From: an uncultured Spartobacteria bacterium
GTDB lineage: Bacteria; Verrucomicrobiota; Verrucomicrobiia; Chthoniobacterales; Chthoniobacteraceae
Direction of reading: 5' to 3'
Length of the DNA stretch: 64,000 nucleotides
NCBI GenBank assembly: GCA_903929475.1
Contig: CAIYUV010000006.1
Span: 1 to 64,000, forward strand
The notes beneath the pieces were generated by a model, which saw nothing but the letters and a program-made list of their open reading frames with translations, ran no database searches and had not been told where the DNA came from. Numbering within the stretch: the first letter of the stretch is position 1; every line of letters starts with the position of its first letter. Of the stretch, positions 53,084 through 61,665 are shown in pieces. Both the position numbers and the translations under genes were made by a program.

Positions 53084-53794
53084 ATGCACTTACTCTACCC
53101 AACCGTGAAAGCTCTACTACTCGCGCTCGTCATTCCCACGCTCGCCTTCAGCGCAAGCAGCCTCCTCCGCGAACCCGGCTCGATTTACCTTGAGGATATC
53201 TCGGTGAAATCGCTGCGGATCAACACCACGAGCGATGCAGCCGTGAGTTCCAAGCCTGCCGAGGGACAATTTCTCGGCACGATCAAAAAGGGCAGCCCGG
53301 TCGAATTGATAGCCGTCTCCGATACATCCTACCGGGTCCGCGGACAGGCTACGCAAGGCGGTGTCGTCGGCTGGGTGGATGCAAAATCGCTCACGCCGCT
53401 CAAACCGGAATTCCTCGATAGTCTGCGCCAGAACGCCAAGCGCAAAGCCGAGGTAGGGGCGCTCATCGCCAAAAACGAAGTCGCGCTCAACATGAAGCCG
53501 GAAGAAGTCGCCGCCTCGCTCGGCAAAGCACAAAAGAAAACCTCCAAACTCGACGCACAAGGCCGCAAGGAAGTCTGGGAATTTGTTCGTTATGCACGCG
53601 TTCCTCAGGAAACGACCGCCTACGATCAGGCCGGGCGGCTCGTGACAAACACCGTCTACGTCAAAGTGCCTTCGGGAAAATTGATCGTCACTTTTGAAAA
53701 CAACCTCGTCACTTCGCTCGAACAAAGCGAAGGCAACACCGACGTGCAGGCACCTGTGCGCCAAGTCGCAGTGCCCATCGTCGTCACCTATTGA
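53084..53794 (+). CDS. Exported protein with SH3-like domain, unknown function
   Basis: A 236-aa protein starting at ATG 53084 (GTG 53105 is an alternative). It has a signal peptide (VKALLLALVIPTLAFSAS), an SH3-like beta barrel (about 35-110; KKGSPVELIAVSDTSYRVRG, VVGWVDAKSL), and a helical then strand-rich C-terminal region. The SH3-like part resembles SH3_3/bacterial SH3 modules binding cell wall. Divergent from hemL. Precise role unknown. Confidence 0.65.
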   Translation: MHLLYPTVKALLLALVIPTLAFSASSLLREPGSIYLEDISVKSLRINTTSDAAVSSKPAEGQFLGTIKKGSPVELIAVSDTSYRVRGQATQGGVVGWVDAKSLTPLKPEFLDSLRQNAKRKAEVGALIAKNEVALNMKPEEVAASLGKAQKKTSKLDAQGRKEVWEFVRYARVPQETTAYDQAGRLVTNTVYVKVPSGKLIVTFENNLVTSLEQSEGNTDVQAPVRQVAVPIVVTY

Positions 53795-53857
53795 ACGATT
53801 CGGGTTCGCGAAAATCCTCTCGCCTCACTCATTTCACACATTCACGCTCACACCACA

Positions 53858-54520
53858 ATGAAGACACTACTCTGCATCACCTCACTGTTCATCTCCACCG
53901 TATTCGTCCACGCGGATCTCACCATCGAGCAAAAGATGGAGTCCGCGATGATGAACGGCAACATGACCATGAAAATCAAAGGCGATAACGCCCGCATGGA
54001 CATGCCCAGCCCCGTCGGCGGCAACGTCACCGTTATCATGAACTTGAAATCCGGCGACATGACAACGCTCATGCACGCGCAGAAAATGGCCATAAAGTTG
54101 AATATGAATGATGCAAAGAAACAGGCCGAGGCTGCACAGAAGGCAGCAGGCATTGACCCCAACAAAATCGAAAAACCAAATGCCACAGGGACGAAGGAAA
54201 AAGTCGGCGCGTGGGATACCGAGATTTATGAATTCACCCTGGGCGGAACCAAAGGCAAAATCTGGGTCGCCAAGGATTTTCCTGACGCGCAGGCCATCAA
54301 GGAGCAAATGCTGAAAATGAGCAACGCCGCTGCCGGCGGTTTTGACGCGAACAAACTGGACGTGCCCGGAATGACTGTGAAAACAGAAATCAAAACACCA
54401 GCGGGCAATATGACTACCACTCTTGTGAAGGTCTCCCAGGATCCCGTGGCAGACGGTGAATTCGTCCTGCCCGAGGGCTACAAAGAGAGGAAGATGCCAG
54501 CACTTCCCGGCGCGAAGTAA
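53858..54520 (+). CDS. Exported DUF4412-like protein
   Basis: A 220-aa protein with a signal peptide (MKTLLCITSLFISTVFVHA) followed by a beta-rich domain. The motif ADLTIEQKMESAMMNGNMTMKI and later DTEIYEFTLGGTKGKIWVAKDF match the DUF4412 pattern of periplasmic Bacteroidota/Verrucomicrobiota proteins. Methionine content is high in the first half, suggesting a metal- or oxidation-sensitive surface, though that is speculative. The maf gene begins on the base after its stop. Confidence 0.68.
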   Translation: MKTLLCITSLFISTVFVHADLTIEQKMESAMMNGNMTMKIKGDNARMDMPSPVGGNVTVIMNLKSGDMTTLMHAQKMAIKLNMNDAKKQAEAAQKAAGIDPNKIEKPNATGTKEKVGAWDTEIYEFTLGGTKGKIWVAKDFPDAQAIKEQMLKMSNAAAGGFDANKLDVPGMTVKTEIKTPAGNMTTTLVKVSQDPVADGEFVLPEGYKERKMPALPGAK

Positions 54521-55138
54521 ATGTCCCGGCGGAAACTCAAACAGTCACCTTCCAGCAAGGCCGAGCCAAAAACCCGGCCTTTGCTCATTCTGGCATCCTC
54601 CTCGCCACGCCGACGGGCGCTGCTCGCTGAGCATGGGTTTGATTTTGAAGTGATCGCTCCAAGCGGCGTGGAAGAGATCGCACCACCGCACCTCTCGCCC
54701 GGCGAGACCGTCCTCGCCAATGCGCGCGCCAAGGCTCGCGCTATCGTGCATTCCGATGCGGTCGTGCTCGGCGTGGATACGGAGGTGTTTTTCGAGGGCC
54801 GTGTGCTCGGAAAGCCAGCGGACATGAACGATGCCCTTGTCATGATCTCTCGCCTGAATGGTCGGACGCATGAGGTCTATTCGGGCGTCTGGATGGTGAG
54901 CGGAAAAAAGGAATATGGCTTTGTCGTCGTCAGTCGCGTCCACTTTCACAAACGCACCGCAGCGGAATTAAGCCGCTACCTCGCCCGCATCAGGCCGCTG
55001 GACAAAGCCGGTGCCTACGCAGCACAAGACGACCATGGTGAAATGATCGCACGCGTCGAAGGAAGTTACTCAAACGTCATCGGCCTGCCAATGGAGGGTC
55101 TCGCGGAAAAACTCGACGAATTTTTGGAGAGAAAATAA
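54521..55138 (+). CDS. maf: Maf nucleoside triphosphate pyrophosphatase
   Basis: A 205-aa Maf/Ham1-fold protein. The N-terminal SSSPRRRALLAEHGFDF motif, the VDTEVFFEGRVLGKP segment and R-T-H-E-V-Y-S-G-V are the family signatures. Such enzymes remove non-canonical or m7G/psi-type nucleotides. The first ~20 residues are a basic extension that may be non-coding; a start near ATG is fixed by the abutting gene. It converges with khpA by 15 bases. Confidence 0.92.
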   Translation: MSRRKLKQSPSSKAEPKTRPLLILASSSPRRRALLAEHGFDFEVIAPSGVEEIAPPHLSPGETVLANARAKARAIVHSDAVVLGVDTEVFFEGRVLGKPADMNDALVMISRLNGRTHEVYSGVWMVSGKKEYGFVVVSRVHFHKRTAAELSRYLARIRPLDKAGAYAAQDDHGEMIARVEGSYSNVIGLPMEGLAEKLDEFLERK

Positions 55139-55153
55139 ATCAGCGAGGACAGT

Positions 55154-55417
55154 TCAACCCGCGACAAGTGGACGCTCGGCCCGCTGCTCCTCAAAGATTT
55201 CCACCCTTGCCCTTCCGCCGTGTTTCATCGCTGCGGCATCAAGCAAACTGCGGATGGCGGCAATGGTGGCTCCGTGTTTTCCGACGACTTTCTTAATGTC
55301 ACTCTGGTTGAACTGAAGACGGAAGATGGTCAGCTTGGGAGCCTCTTCTTTTAAGATGATCATCTCCTCGGGAAATTCGATGAGTTGACGCAAGACGTAG
55401 TCGAGAAAGCGATCCAT
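55154..55417 (-). CDS. khpA: KH-domain RNA-binding protein KhpA
   Basis: An 87-aa single KH-domain protein. The GxxG loop is in IKKVVGKHGATIAAIR, followed by an SLLDAAAMKH helix and a strand. KhpA (YlqC) proteins form dimers with KhpB and influence cell elongation. It lies 104 bases downstream of rpsP on the same strand, with a hairpin in between. Confidence 0.9.
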   Translation of the reverse strand: MDRFLDYVLRQLIEFPEEMIILKEEAPKLTIFRLQFNQSDIKKVVGKHGATIAAIRSLLDAAAMKHGGRARVEIFEEQRAERPLVAG

Positions 55418-55449
55418 GGATTGTTTCTACTCACGCGCAGTGAGATGGG

Positions 55450-55495
55450 AAAAGCGCAAAGTGCGGAGGCCCCGAAGAGTCTCCGCACTTTGTGC
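55450..55495 (-). terminator. Hairpin between rpsP and khpA
   Basis: A 15-base stem with one G-U type mismatch (55454-55468 with 55481-55495) around a 12-base loop. On the minus strand, GCTTTT follows, so it can terminate or attenuate transcription after rpsP. Confidence 0.75.
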
Positions 55496-55521
55496 TAAAA
55501 AATGTGGCCTTGAAACAGCGA

Positions 55522-55773
55522 CTAGGCCGCAGTAGCGGCCTTGCGCAGCTTCTTCACGAGGCTGCGAACGGTGTCGCTCGGCTGTGCGCCATTTTTTACC
55601 CAGTAATCCACGCGGGTGAGGTCAATGTTGGCGTTCAGACCCTCTTTCTTGGGGTCGTAGTTCCCGATGATCTCGATGAACTTGCCGTCGCGCGGGCTGC
55701 GCTGGTCGGCGACGACGACTTTGTAATACGGTGTGTTTTTTGTGCCTTCGCGGCGGAGTCGGATGACTACCAT
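55522..55773 (-). CDS. rpsP: 30S ribosomal protein S16
   Basis: An 83-aa ribosomal protein: VVIRLRREGTKNTPYYKVV, ADQRSPRDGKFIEIIGNYDP and GAQPSDTVRSLVKK are the S16 pattern. It lies 40 bases after ffh and before khpA, the classic SRP-S16 neighbourhood, though rimM and trmD do not follow. The length is normal. Confidence 0.97.
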   Translation of the reverse strand: MVVIRLRREGTKNTPYYKVVVADQRSPRDGKFIEIIGNYDPKKEGLNANIDLTRVDYWVKNGAQPSDTVRSLVKKLRKAATAA

Positions 55774-55813
55774 GATGTCAGTATTTTGTGTGGCGGTTTT
55801 AGTTTTTGAAAAA

Positions 55814-57145
55814 TCAGCCCCGGTTAAAAAGACCCTTACCCTTGGTTCGGGCGAGCATCTTTTGCATCCGAGGCATCTGCTTCATCATCTTTCGCATTTC
55901 ATTGAAACGCGTGATGAGGTCATTCACTTCGGTGACTGTGGAGCCACTCCCGCGGGCGATTCGCTGACGGCGTCGTGCATTGAGAATGTCCGGCGTCGTC
56001 CGCTCCTCGTTGGTCATCGAAAGCACTATGGCTTCGACTCGCTTGAGTTGCTTTTCGTCAATCGAAAGGTTTTTGAGATTACCCATGCCGGGAATCATGC
56101 CAAGGACTTTTTCTAGGGGTCCCATGCTGCGCATCATTTTGAACTGCTCGAGGAAGTCGTTTAAATCGAACTCCGCCCGGCGCATCCGCTCCTCCATGCG
56201 CTTGGCATCCTCCTCATTAATCGCCGCAGCCGCGCTCTCGACGAGCGTGACAATGTCACCCATTCCGAGGATGCGGCCCGCGAGCCGGTCGGGGTGAAAA
56301 ACCTCGAACGCGTCCATTTTTTCGCCAGTGCCGGCGAATTTGATCGGGCGCTTGGTGACTTCGCGCATCGAGAGCGCCGCGCCACCGCGTGCATCACCGT
56401 CGAGCTTGGTGAGGATGAGTCCGGTGATATCGAGCGCTTCGTGGAAATGCGTGGCCACGCTTACGGCTTGCTGACCTGTAGCCGCGTCGGCGACGAGCAG
56501 GACTTCCTGCGGCTGGAGAAATTCGCGCAGGCGCTTCACTTCCGCGACGAGCACTTCATCAATTTCCTGCCGTCCGGCGGTGTCGTAAATTTCCACGTTG
56601 TGTGGCGTCTGCTTGAGCCAATCCAGCGCGAGCTTGGTCGAGGCGAGCACGTCTTTTTCTCCAGCGGGCGGAGTAAAAACAGGCACGCTGAGCTGGCGGC
56701 CAAGCGTGGCGAGCTGCTCGATGGCCGCCGGGCGATAAAGGTCACACGCGATGAGCACGGGAGCCTTACCTTGTTTGCGCAGCCAGTTTGCGAGCTTGCC
56801 GCAGGTCGTCGTTTTTCCAGCGCCATTCAGGCCGACGATGAGGATTCGCGCGGGAGGCGTGAGCACGAGCGCGGACGCATCGCCGCCGAGCAGTCCGGTC
56901 AATTCATCATAGAAAATTTTGACGATCTGCTGACCGGGCGTGACTGATTTCAGCACCTCCTCGCCGAGCGCCTTTTCCTTCACGCGTGCGATGAAATCTT
57001 TCGCCACTTGGAAATGCACATCGGCCTCGAGCAACGCCATGCGCACTTCGCGCAATGCGTCGGTGACATTCGACTCCGAAATCTTCCCCTTCCCGGAAAG
57101 ATTTCGGAAGACGCCCTGCAATTTATCGGCAAGCAAACTGAACAT
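55814..57145 (-). CDS. ffh: Signal recognition particle protein Ffh
   Basis: A 443-aa SRP54 GTPase. The N domain is followed by the GTPase P-loop VGLNGAGKTTTCGKLA, DTAGRQEIDEVL, TKLDGDARGGAALS and GTGEKMDAFEVFHPDRLAGRILGMGD in the G domain; the methionine-rich M domain (about 300-430) contains MMRSMGPLEKVLGMIPGMG and GSGSTVTEVN. It targets membrane and secretory proteins to FtsY/SecYEG. It precedes rpsP. Confidence 0.97.
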   Translation of the reverse strand: MFSLLADKLQGVFRNLSGKGKISESNVTDALREVRMALLEADVHFQVAKDFIARVKEKALGEEVLKSVTPGQQIVKIFYDELTGLLGGDASALVLTPPARILIVGLNGAGKTTTCGKLANWLRKQGKAPVLIACDLYRPAAIEQLATLGRQLSVPVFTPPAGEKDVLASTKLALDWLKQTPHNVEIYDTAGRQEIDEVLVAEVKRLREFLQPQEVLLVADAATGQQAVSVATHFHEALDITGLILTKLDGDARGGAALSMREVTKRPIKFAGTGEKMDAFEVFHPDRLAGRILGMGDIVTLVESAAAAINEEDAKRMEERMRRAEFDLNDFLEQFKMMRSMGPLEKVLGMIPGMGNLKNLSIDEKQLKRVEAIVLSMTNEERTTPDILNARRRQRIARGSGSTVTEVNDLITRFNEMRKMMKQMPRMQKMLARTKGKGLFNRG

Positions 57146-57279
57146 GAGGGCGCGGAGACTAGCGACGAAGCCTCAATCGTCCAGCGCGGAGGCGGCGAGA
57201 CTGCCGGACACAGAAATACAACAAGTTGCACGTTCACCCTTGCCGCGCGGGCATGGTTGTTCATCCTGCGCGTCCGACC

Positions 57280-58527
57280 ATGAAGAAATTTCTCGTTCTG
57301 CTCATCCTGCTCGCAGGTGTATTTTTCGGCCTGAAAAAATGGAGTCCTCATACTCTTGAGCGCGTCCAGTTTTGGAAAAAGAAAACGACCGAGGTCGCGC
57401 AGAATCAAACACTGCCGCCCGCCGAGCCAGCACCCGTGCCAGGCAATGAAACGAAGATCACTCCTGTTCCAAAATCCACAGCCATCTCCGTGGACAAAAC
57501 AGCCCAGGTCGTCGTGCTCATGTATCATCGCGTGGAGCCGCCCACAAACACCACCGGCGCGCTGAACATTCCGCCGGATCAATTCGAGCAGCAGATGCAG
57601 ACGATCAAAGATCGCGGACTCGCAGTCATCTCAATGCAGGATTTCCTCGCGTGGCGTCGCGGCGAAAAAAACATCCCGCAACGCAGCGTGCTCATCACGA
57701 TTGACGACGGCTACGTCTCCGCATTCGACACAGCGCGGCCCATCCTGAAGAAATTTGCCTACCCGTGGACGTGCTTTGTTTACACAAAGTTCATCGGCAC
57801 GGGCGGCAAAAGCATTTCGTGGGAGCAACTTGGCCAGCTCCGCGACGAAGGCGTGGAAATTGGCTGCCACACCATCTCGCACATCAACCTCCGCGACGCG
57901 CGCAACAAAACACCCGATGCCTACACACAATGGCTGCGTGACGAAGTGATCAGTTCCAAACAAATCATCGAGCAAAAACTCGGCGTCAAATGCGCCGCGT
58001 TCGCATACCCCGAGGGTCGCTACAATTCCCACGTCCTCGAACTCGTGAAGGAAGCAGGCTACGCCGCTGCCTTCACAGCCTACGGGCAGCGCGTCACGCA
58101 CAGTGCGCCCTTCGACCGCATCGGCCGCTACGCATGGAATGTCCGGCGCCCGCAGGACATGGCGCAGGCGTTCGCATTCAACGGTCCCGTCGAGGCCGGA
58201 ACCGAGCAGCCCGACCTCAGCGAGCCCGCCGCCGCCACAAGCGTCACCCAGCCGCTCGAAGGCGAAACCATCACCGACGACCGCCCGATTTTGAAAGCCA
58301 ACCTCGCCACACTCGGCGAACTTGATCCAGCAAGCGTCGGCCTGCGACTGAGCGGCATCGGCATCATCCCGTGCAAATTCGACCCCGCCACCAGCATCAT
58401 CGAAGCCCGCCCCGGCCAGCCGCTCACGCCCGGCGAATACACAGTGACAGTCAGTGCGAAGGCCGGAGGCAAACGCATCGAGACTCAATGGCGTTTCAAA
58501 TTCGCCCCGGCTCCAAAGACACAGTAA
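57280..58527 (+). CDS. Exported polysaccharide deacetylase (NodB domain)
   Basis: A 415-aa protein starting at ATG 57280 with a membrane anchor (MKKFLVLLILLAGVFFGLKK), a Pro-rich linker, then a CE4/NodB domain: LMYHRVEPP, LITIDDGYVSAFD (DD metal site), IGCHTISHINL (HxxxH) and FAYPEGRYN. A C-terminal Ig-like/strand domain follows (about 330-415). It should deacetylate a surface polysaccharide or peptidoglycan. It precedes the exporter genes; a terminator follows at 58529-58552. Confidence 0.9.
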   Translation: MKKFLVLLILLAGVFFGLKKWSPHTLERVQFWKKKTTEVAQNQTLPPAEPAPVPGNETKITPVPKSTAISVDKTAQVVVLMYHRVEPPTNTTGALNIPPDQFEQQMQTIKDRGLAVISMQDFLAWRRGEKNIPQRSVLITIDDGYVSAFDTARPILKKFAYPWTCFVYTKFIGTGGKSISWEQLGQLRDEGVEIGCHTISHINLRDARNKTPDAYTQWLRDEVISSKQIIEQKLGVKCAAFAYPEGRYNSHVLELVKEAGYAAAFTAYGQRVTHSAPFDRIGRYAWNVRRPQDMAQAFAFNGPVEAGTEQPDLSEPAAATSVTQPLEGETITDDRPILKANLATLGELDPASVGLRLSGIGIIPCKFDPATSIIEARPGQPLTPGEYTVTVSAKAGGKRIETQWRFKFAPAPKTQ

Positions 58528-58528
58528 G

Positions 58529-58552
58529 GCCGCCCGCCGGCGGCGTCTTTTT
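58529..58552 (+). terminator. Intrinsic terminator after the deacetylase gene
   Basis: GCCGCC (58529-58534) pairs with GGCGGC (58539-58544) around a 4-base loop, followed by GTCTTTTT. It lies immediately after the deacetylase stop and would separate it from the exporter operon. Confidence 0.75.
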
Positions 58553-58620
58553 AAGTTGAATCGCAGAAACATCGCGGGAAGTCTCCCGCCCCTTTCGCTG
58601 CCCAAGGCGCAATCCCAATC

Positions 58621-59457
58621 ATGTCCCACATCAACACCGATCGCGTCCTGCGACCGAGCAAAGGCCTCATCAGCCTCAATCTCGGCGAGCTTTGGCGCTT
58701 CCGCGAATTGCTTGGTCTCCTCGCGTGGCGCGACATTCTGATCCGCTACAAACAGACCTACCTCGGCATCGCGTGGGCTGTGCTCCAGCCCGTGCTCACG
58801 ATGGTCGTCTTCAGCGTCATCTTCGGTCGGCTCGCGAAATTTGAATCGTGGGGCGCGCCCTACGCCATCCTCACACTCTCCGCGCTACTCCCTTGGCAGT
58901 TTTTCGCCAATGCACTCAGCGAAAGCAGCAACTCGCTTGTTGCCTCCGCACGCATCATTTCCAAAGTCTATTTCCCGCGCCTCATCATCCCCATCAGCGC
59001 CGTGCTCAGCGGCGTGCTGGATGCGCTCATCGCCACAGCAATTCTCCTCGTGCTGATGCCATTTTACGGCGTCGCCTTCCGCCCGCAACTGCTGCTGCTT
59101 CCGCTGTTTTTTCTCGCCGCATTTCTCCCCGCGTTCGCCGGCGGCGTGTGGCTCAGCGCGCTGAATGTGAAATATCGCGACGTGCGCTACATCGTGCCAT
59201 TCATCGTCCGCATAGGTATGTATGTCACGCCCGTCGGATTTTTGTGGCAGACATTGCTGCCGGAAAAATGGCGCCTGCTCTTCCATCTCAATCCGCTCGT
59301 CGGCGCGATAGACGGCTTCCGCTGGTGCGTGCTCGGCGAAAAATTCGCGCCTTGGTGGCCGGGCTTCTGGATGAGCATCGGCGTCACATTCGTAGTCCTG
59401 ATCACTGGCCTCATCTATTTCCGGCAAACGGAAAAAACATTCGCCGACCTCGTGTAA
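58621..59457 (+). CDS. Polysaccharide ABC transporter permease (Wzm-type)
   Basis: A 278-aa ABC-2-type permease with six hydrophobic helices. Family features are LAWRDILIRYKQTYLGIAWAV at the N-terminus, SARIISKVYFPRLIIPISAV and YVTPVGF. It moves O-antigen or capsular polysaccharide lipids across the inner membrane together with the ATPase encoded next. The downstream start is the base after its stop. Candidate name wzm. Confidence 0.92.
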   Translation: MSHINTDRVLRPSKGLISLNLGELWRFRELLGLLAWRDILIRYKQTYLGIAWAVLQPVLTMVVFSVIFGRLAKFESWGAPYAILTLSALLPWQFFANALSESSNSLVASARIISKVYFPRLIIPISAVLSGVLDALIATAILLVLMPFYGVAFRPQLLLLPLFFLAAFLPAFAGGVWLSALNVKYRDVRYIVPFIVRIGMYVTPVGFLWQTLLPEKWRLLFHLNPLVGAIDGFRWCVLGEKFAPWWPGFWMSIGVTFVVLITGLIYFRQTEKTFADLV

Positions 59458-60726
59458 ATGAGCGACCCGATCATCAAAATCAGCGGAGTCGGCAAACGAT
59501 TCGTCCTCGGCGAAAGCGCCGGGCACGACACACTCCGCGACCACCTCGCCGCCGGGCTGCGACGCATCGTTGGGCGCAAAAAAGCAACACAGCCCGTTAC
59601 CGAGCACTGGGCGTTGCGCGATGTTTCCTTCGACGTGAACGAGGGAGAAGTCGTCGGCATCATCGGCCACAACGGTGCCGGCAAATCCACGCTCTTAAAA
59701 ATCCTCAGCCAGATCAGCGAACCCACCGAGGGCGAAATCCGCATCCGTGGCCGCATCGCCAGCCTCCTCGAAGTCGGCACCGGCTTTCACCCCGAACTGA
59801 GCGGGAGGGAAAACATCTACCTCAACGGATCGATCCTCGGCATGACACACACAGAGATTCGCGCGAAGTTCGATGAAATCATCGCCTTTGCAGAGGTAGA
59901 AAAATTCCTCGATACCCCCGTGAAGCGATACAGCTCCGGTATGTATGTCCGCCTCGCCTTCGCCGTCGCCGCGCATCTCGATCCAGAAATTCTCGTCGTG
60001 GATGAAGTCCTCGCCGTTGGTGACGCCGCCTTTCAAGCCAAGTGCCTCGAAAAAATGGGCAACGCCGCACGATACGGCGGACGCACTATCCTTTTCGTCA
60101 GTCACAATATGCAGGCACTCCGCTCGCTCTGCTCCCGAGCCGTGCTCCTGCAGCACGGCCATGTAGTGAAAATCGGCGACACCGCCAGCGTGCTGAACCA
60201 CTACCTCGCAGATTCCACAAACCTGCAAACCTCCCGCTCCTGGTCTGCTGCAGGCGCGCCGGGTAATGACCAAATCCGCATCCGCGGAGTGCGCGTCGCC
60301 GATGAACACGGCAATGTCAGCGGCGTCTTTTCGACCAGCCAGCGCATCATTGTGGACATCGAATTCGACTGCCACGAAATCCTCCCCACACTCACCCTCG
60401 GCTTTGATCTGAAAACCACGGAGGGCGACGTGCTCTTCCGCAGCTACCAGACCGATCAAAATCCCGCCGACCACCCACCGCTGCAACTTGGCCGGCAAAC
60501 GTGGCGCTGCGAAATTCCAGCCGGGCTTTTCAATTACGGCACATTCCTCGTCTGCCCGCGCGTCAACCGCCAGAACCACTACCTCATCTACGAAGGCCCC
60601 GCCGCCGCGCGATTCGAGTGCGTGCTCGATCACGGCGTCTCCCCGTTCTGGCACAAATTAAAAGGCCGCGCCGACCGCGCCGGCCTCATCTCGCCCATCC
60701 TCCGCTGGACCCAATTGCATGGCTGA
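59458..60726 (+). CDS. Polysaccharide ABC transporter ATPase with C-terminal carbohydrate-binding domain (Wzt-type)
   Basis: A 422-aa ATPase. The Walker A GHNGAGKSTLLKIL, the signature SSGMYVRLAFAVA and Walker B ILVVDEVLAVGD are intact, with the O-antigen-type FHPELSGRENIYLNG segment. The C-terminal 150 residues (about 270-422) form a Wzt_C beta-sandwich that recognises the chain terminus of the exported polysaccharide. It overlaps the FkbM gene by 8 bases. Confidence 0.92.
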   Translation: MSDPIIKISGVGKRFVLGESAGHDTLRDHLAAGLRRIVGRKKATQPVTEHWALRDVSFDVNEGEVVGIIGHNGAGKSTLLKILSQISEPTEGEIRIRGRIASLLEVGTGFHPELSGRENIYLNGSILGMTHTEIRAKFDEIIAFAEVEKFLDTPVKRYSSGMYVRLAFAVAAHLDPEILVVDEVLAVGDAAFQAKCLEKMGNAARYGGRTILFVSHNMQALRSLCSRAVLLQHGHVVKIGDTASVLNHYLADSTNLQTSRSWSAAGAPGNDQIRIRGVRVADEHGNVSGVFSTSQRIIVDIEFDCHEILPTLTLGFDLKTTEGDVLFRSYQTDQNPADHPPLQLGRQTWRCEIPAGLFNYGTFLVCPRVNRQNHYLIYEGPAAARFECVLDHGVSPFWHKLKGRADRAGLISPILRWTQLHG

Positions 60727-61660
60727 CCGCACTTCCGACTGGATTTACCGGCACGAAACACTCGGCTGGAGCTATCGTCCCGAGCTTCGCCGCCAGCTCC
60801 CCATGCTCCTCCGTGCCTACGCGCGTTTCTGCGCGCTCCAGAAAAATTCCCGCCGCGGATACATCGTTCGCGGTCGCTGGCTTTTTCAAAAAATCACCGC
60901 ACTCCGCCGCCTTCTCTCCCGTCCAGATTCAACCCGCCTCGCCGTCGGCCCTCACGTCGTTCACCTGAATCTCAACGACCCGCGAATGTTCCAGGTCCCC
61001 AACGAACTCCTCCACGACTCCGACGAAATTGAATGTCTCCGGCACTTCTTGCACGTGGGCGACACCTTCCTCGACGTAGGCGCAAACCATGGCGGCTTCT
61101 CCATCCGCGCCGCTCCCATCGTGGGACCCGGCGGTCTCGTTGTCGCCATCGAGCCGCAGCCGCGCATGGCAGGGCTGGTCGAACAATCGCTGCGTGAAAT
61201 CAAGGATCTGAAATTTCAACTGCACCCCATCGCGTGCGGTGAGAAGGACGACACGATCACCTTCTACATCCCTCGTGGATCGAGCGGATCCGCCGGGCGC
61301 TTTGCCGCCTACTCCGCGCAGGTCGATCACACCGAAGTCCGCGTGCCGATGAAGCGATTCGACGACGCAGTGGACTGGCGCACATTCCCCGGCGAAGTAT
61401 TTTTGAAACTCGACATCGAAGGCAGCGAACTCGCCTTCCTCACAGGGGCCGCCAATTTCATCAACACACGCCGACCGCGCATTCTCATGGAAGTGAACCC
61501 CGCCACGTTGGGCGGCGCGGGCCTCACCGTCGGCCAGCTCATCGCTCCCCTGCTCTCCGCAGGCTATCGCAGCTTCATCGAAATCAATCAGCGCGAGAAA
61601 CTGCTCCCGCTCGACACACTCGACGCCAGTCGCCAGCGCAACGTCGTCCTGCTTCCATAG
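60719..61660 (+). CDS. FkbM-family methyltransferase
   Basis: A 313-aa SAM-dependent methyltransferase. FLDVGANHGGFSIRAAPIV forms motif I, VVAIEPQPRMAGLVEQSL follows, and the FkbM signature VFLKLDIEGSELAFLTGA is clear. It likely methylates a sugar in the polysaccharide built by this locus, possibly at the chain end recognised by the Wzt C-terminal domain. The basic N-terminal region (first 90 residues) is unusually long. It overlaps the ATPase gene. Confidence 0.9.
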   Translation: MADRTSDWIYRHETLGWSYRPELRRQLPMLLRAYARFCALQKNSRRGYIVRGRWLFQKITALRRLLSRPDSTRLAVGPHVVHLNLNDPRMFQVPNELLHDSDEIECLRHFLHVGDTFLDVGANHGGFSIRAAPIVGPGGLVVAIEPQPRMAGLVEQSLREIKDLKFQLHPIACGEKDDTITFYIPRGSSGSAGRFAAYSAQVDHTEVRVPMKRFDDAVDWRTFPGEVFLKLDIEGSELAFLTGAANFINTRRPRILMEVNPATLGGAGLTVGQLIAPLLSAGYRSFIEINQREKLLPLDTLDASRQRNVVLLP

Positions 61661-61665
61661 TCACC

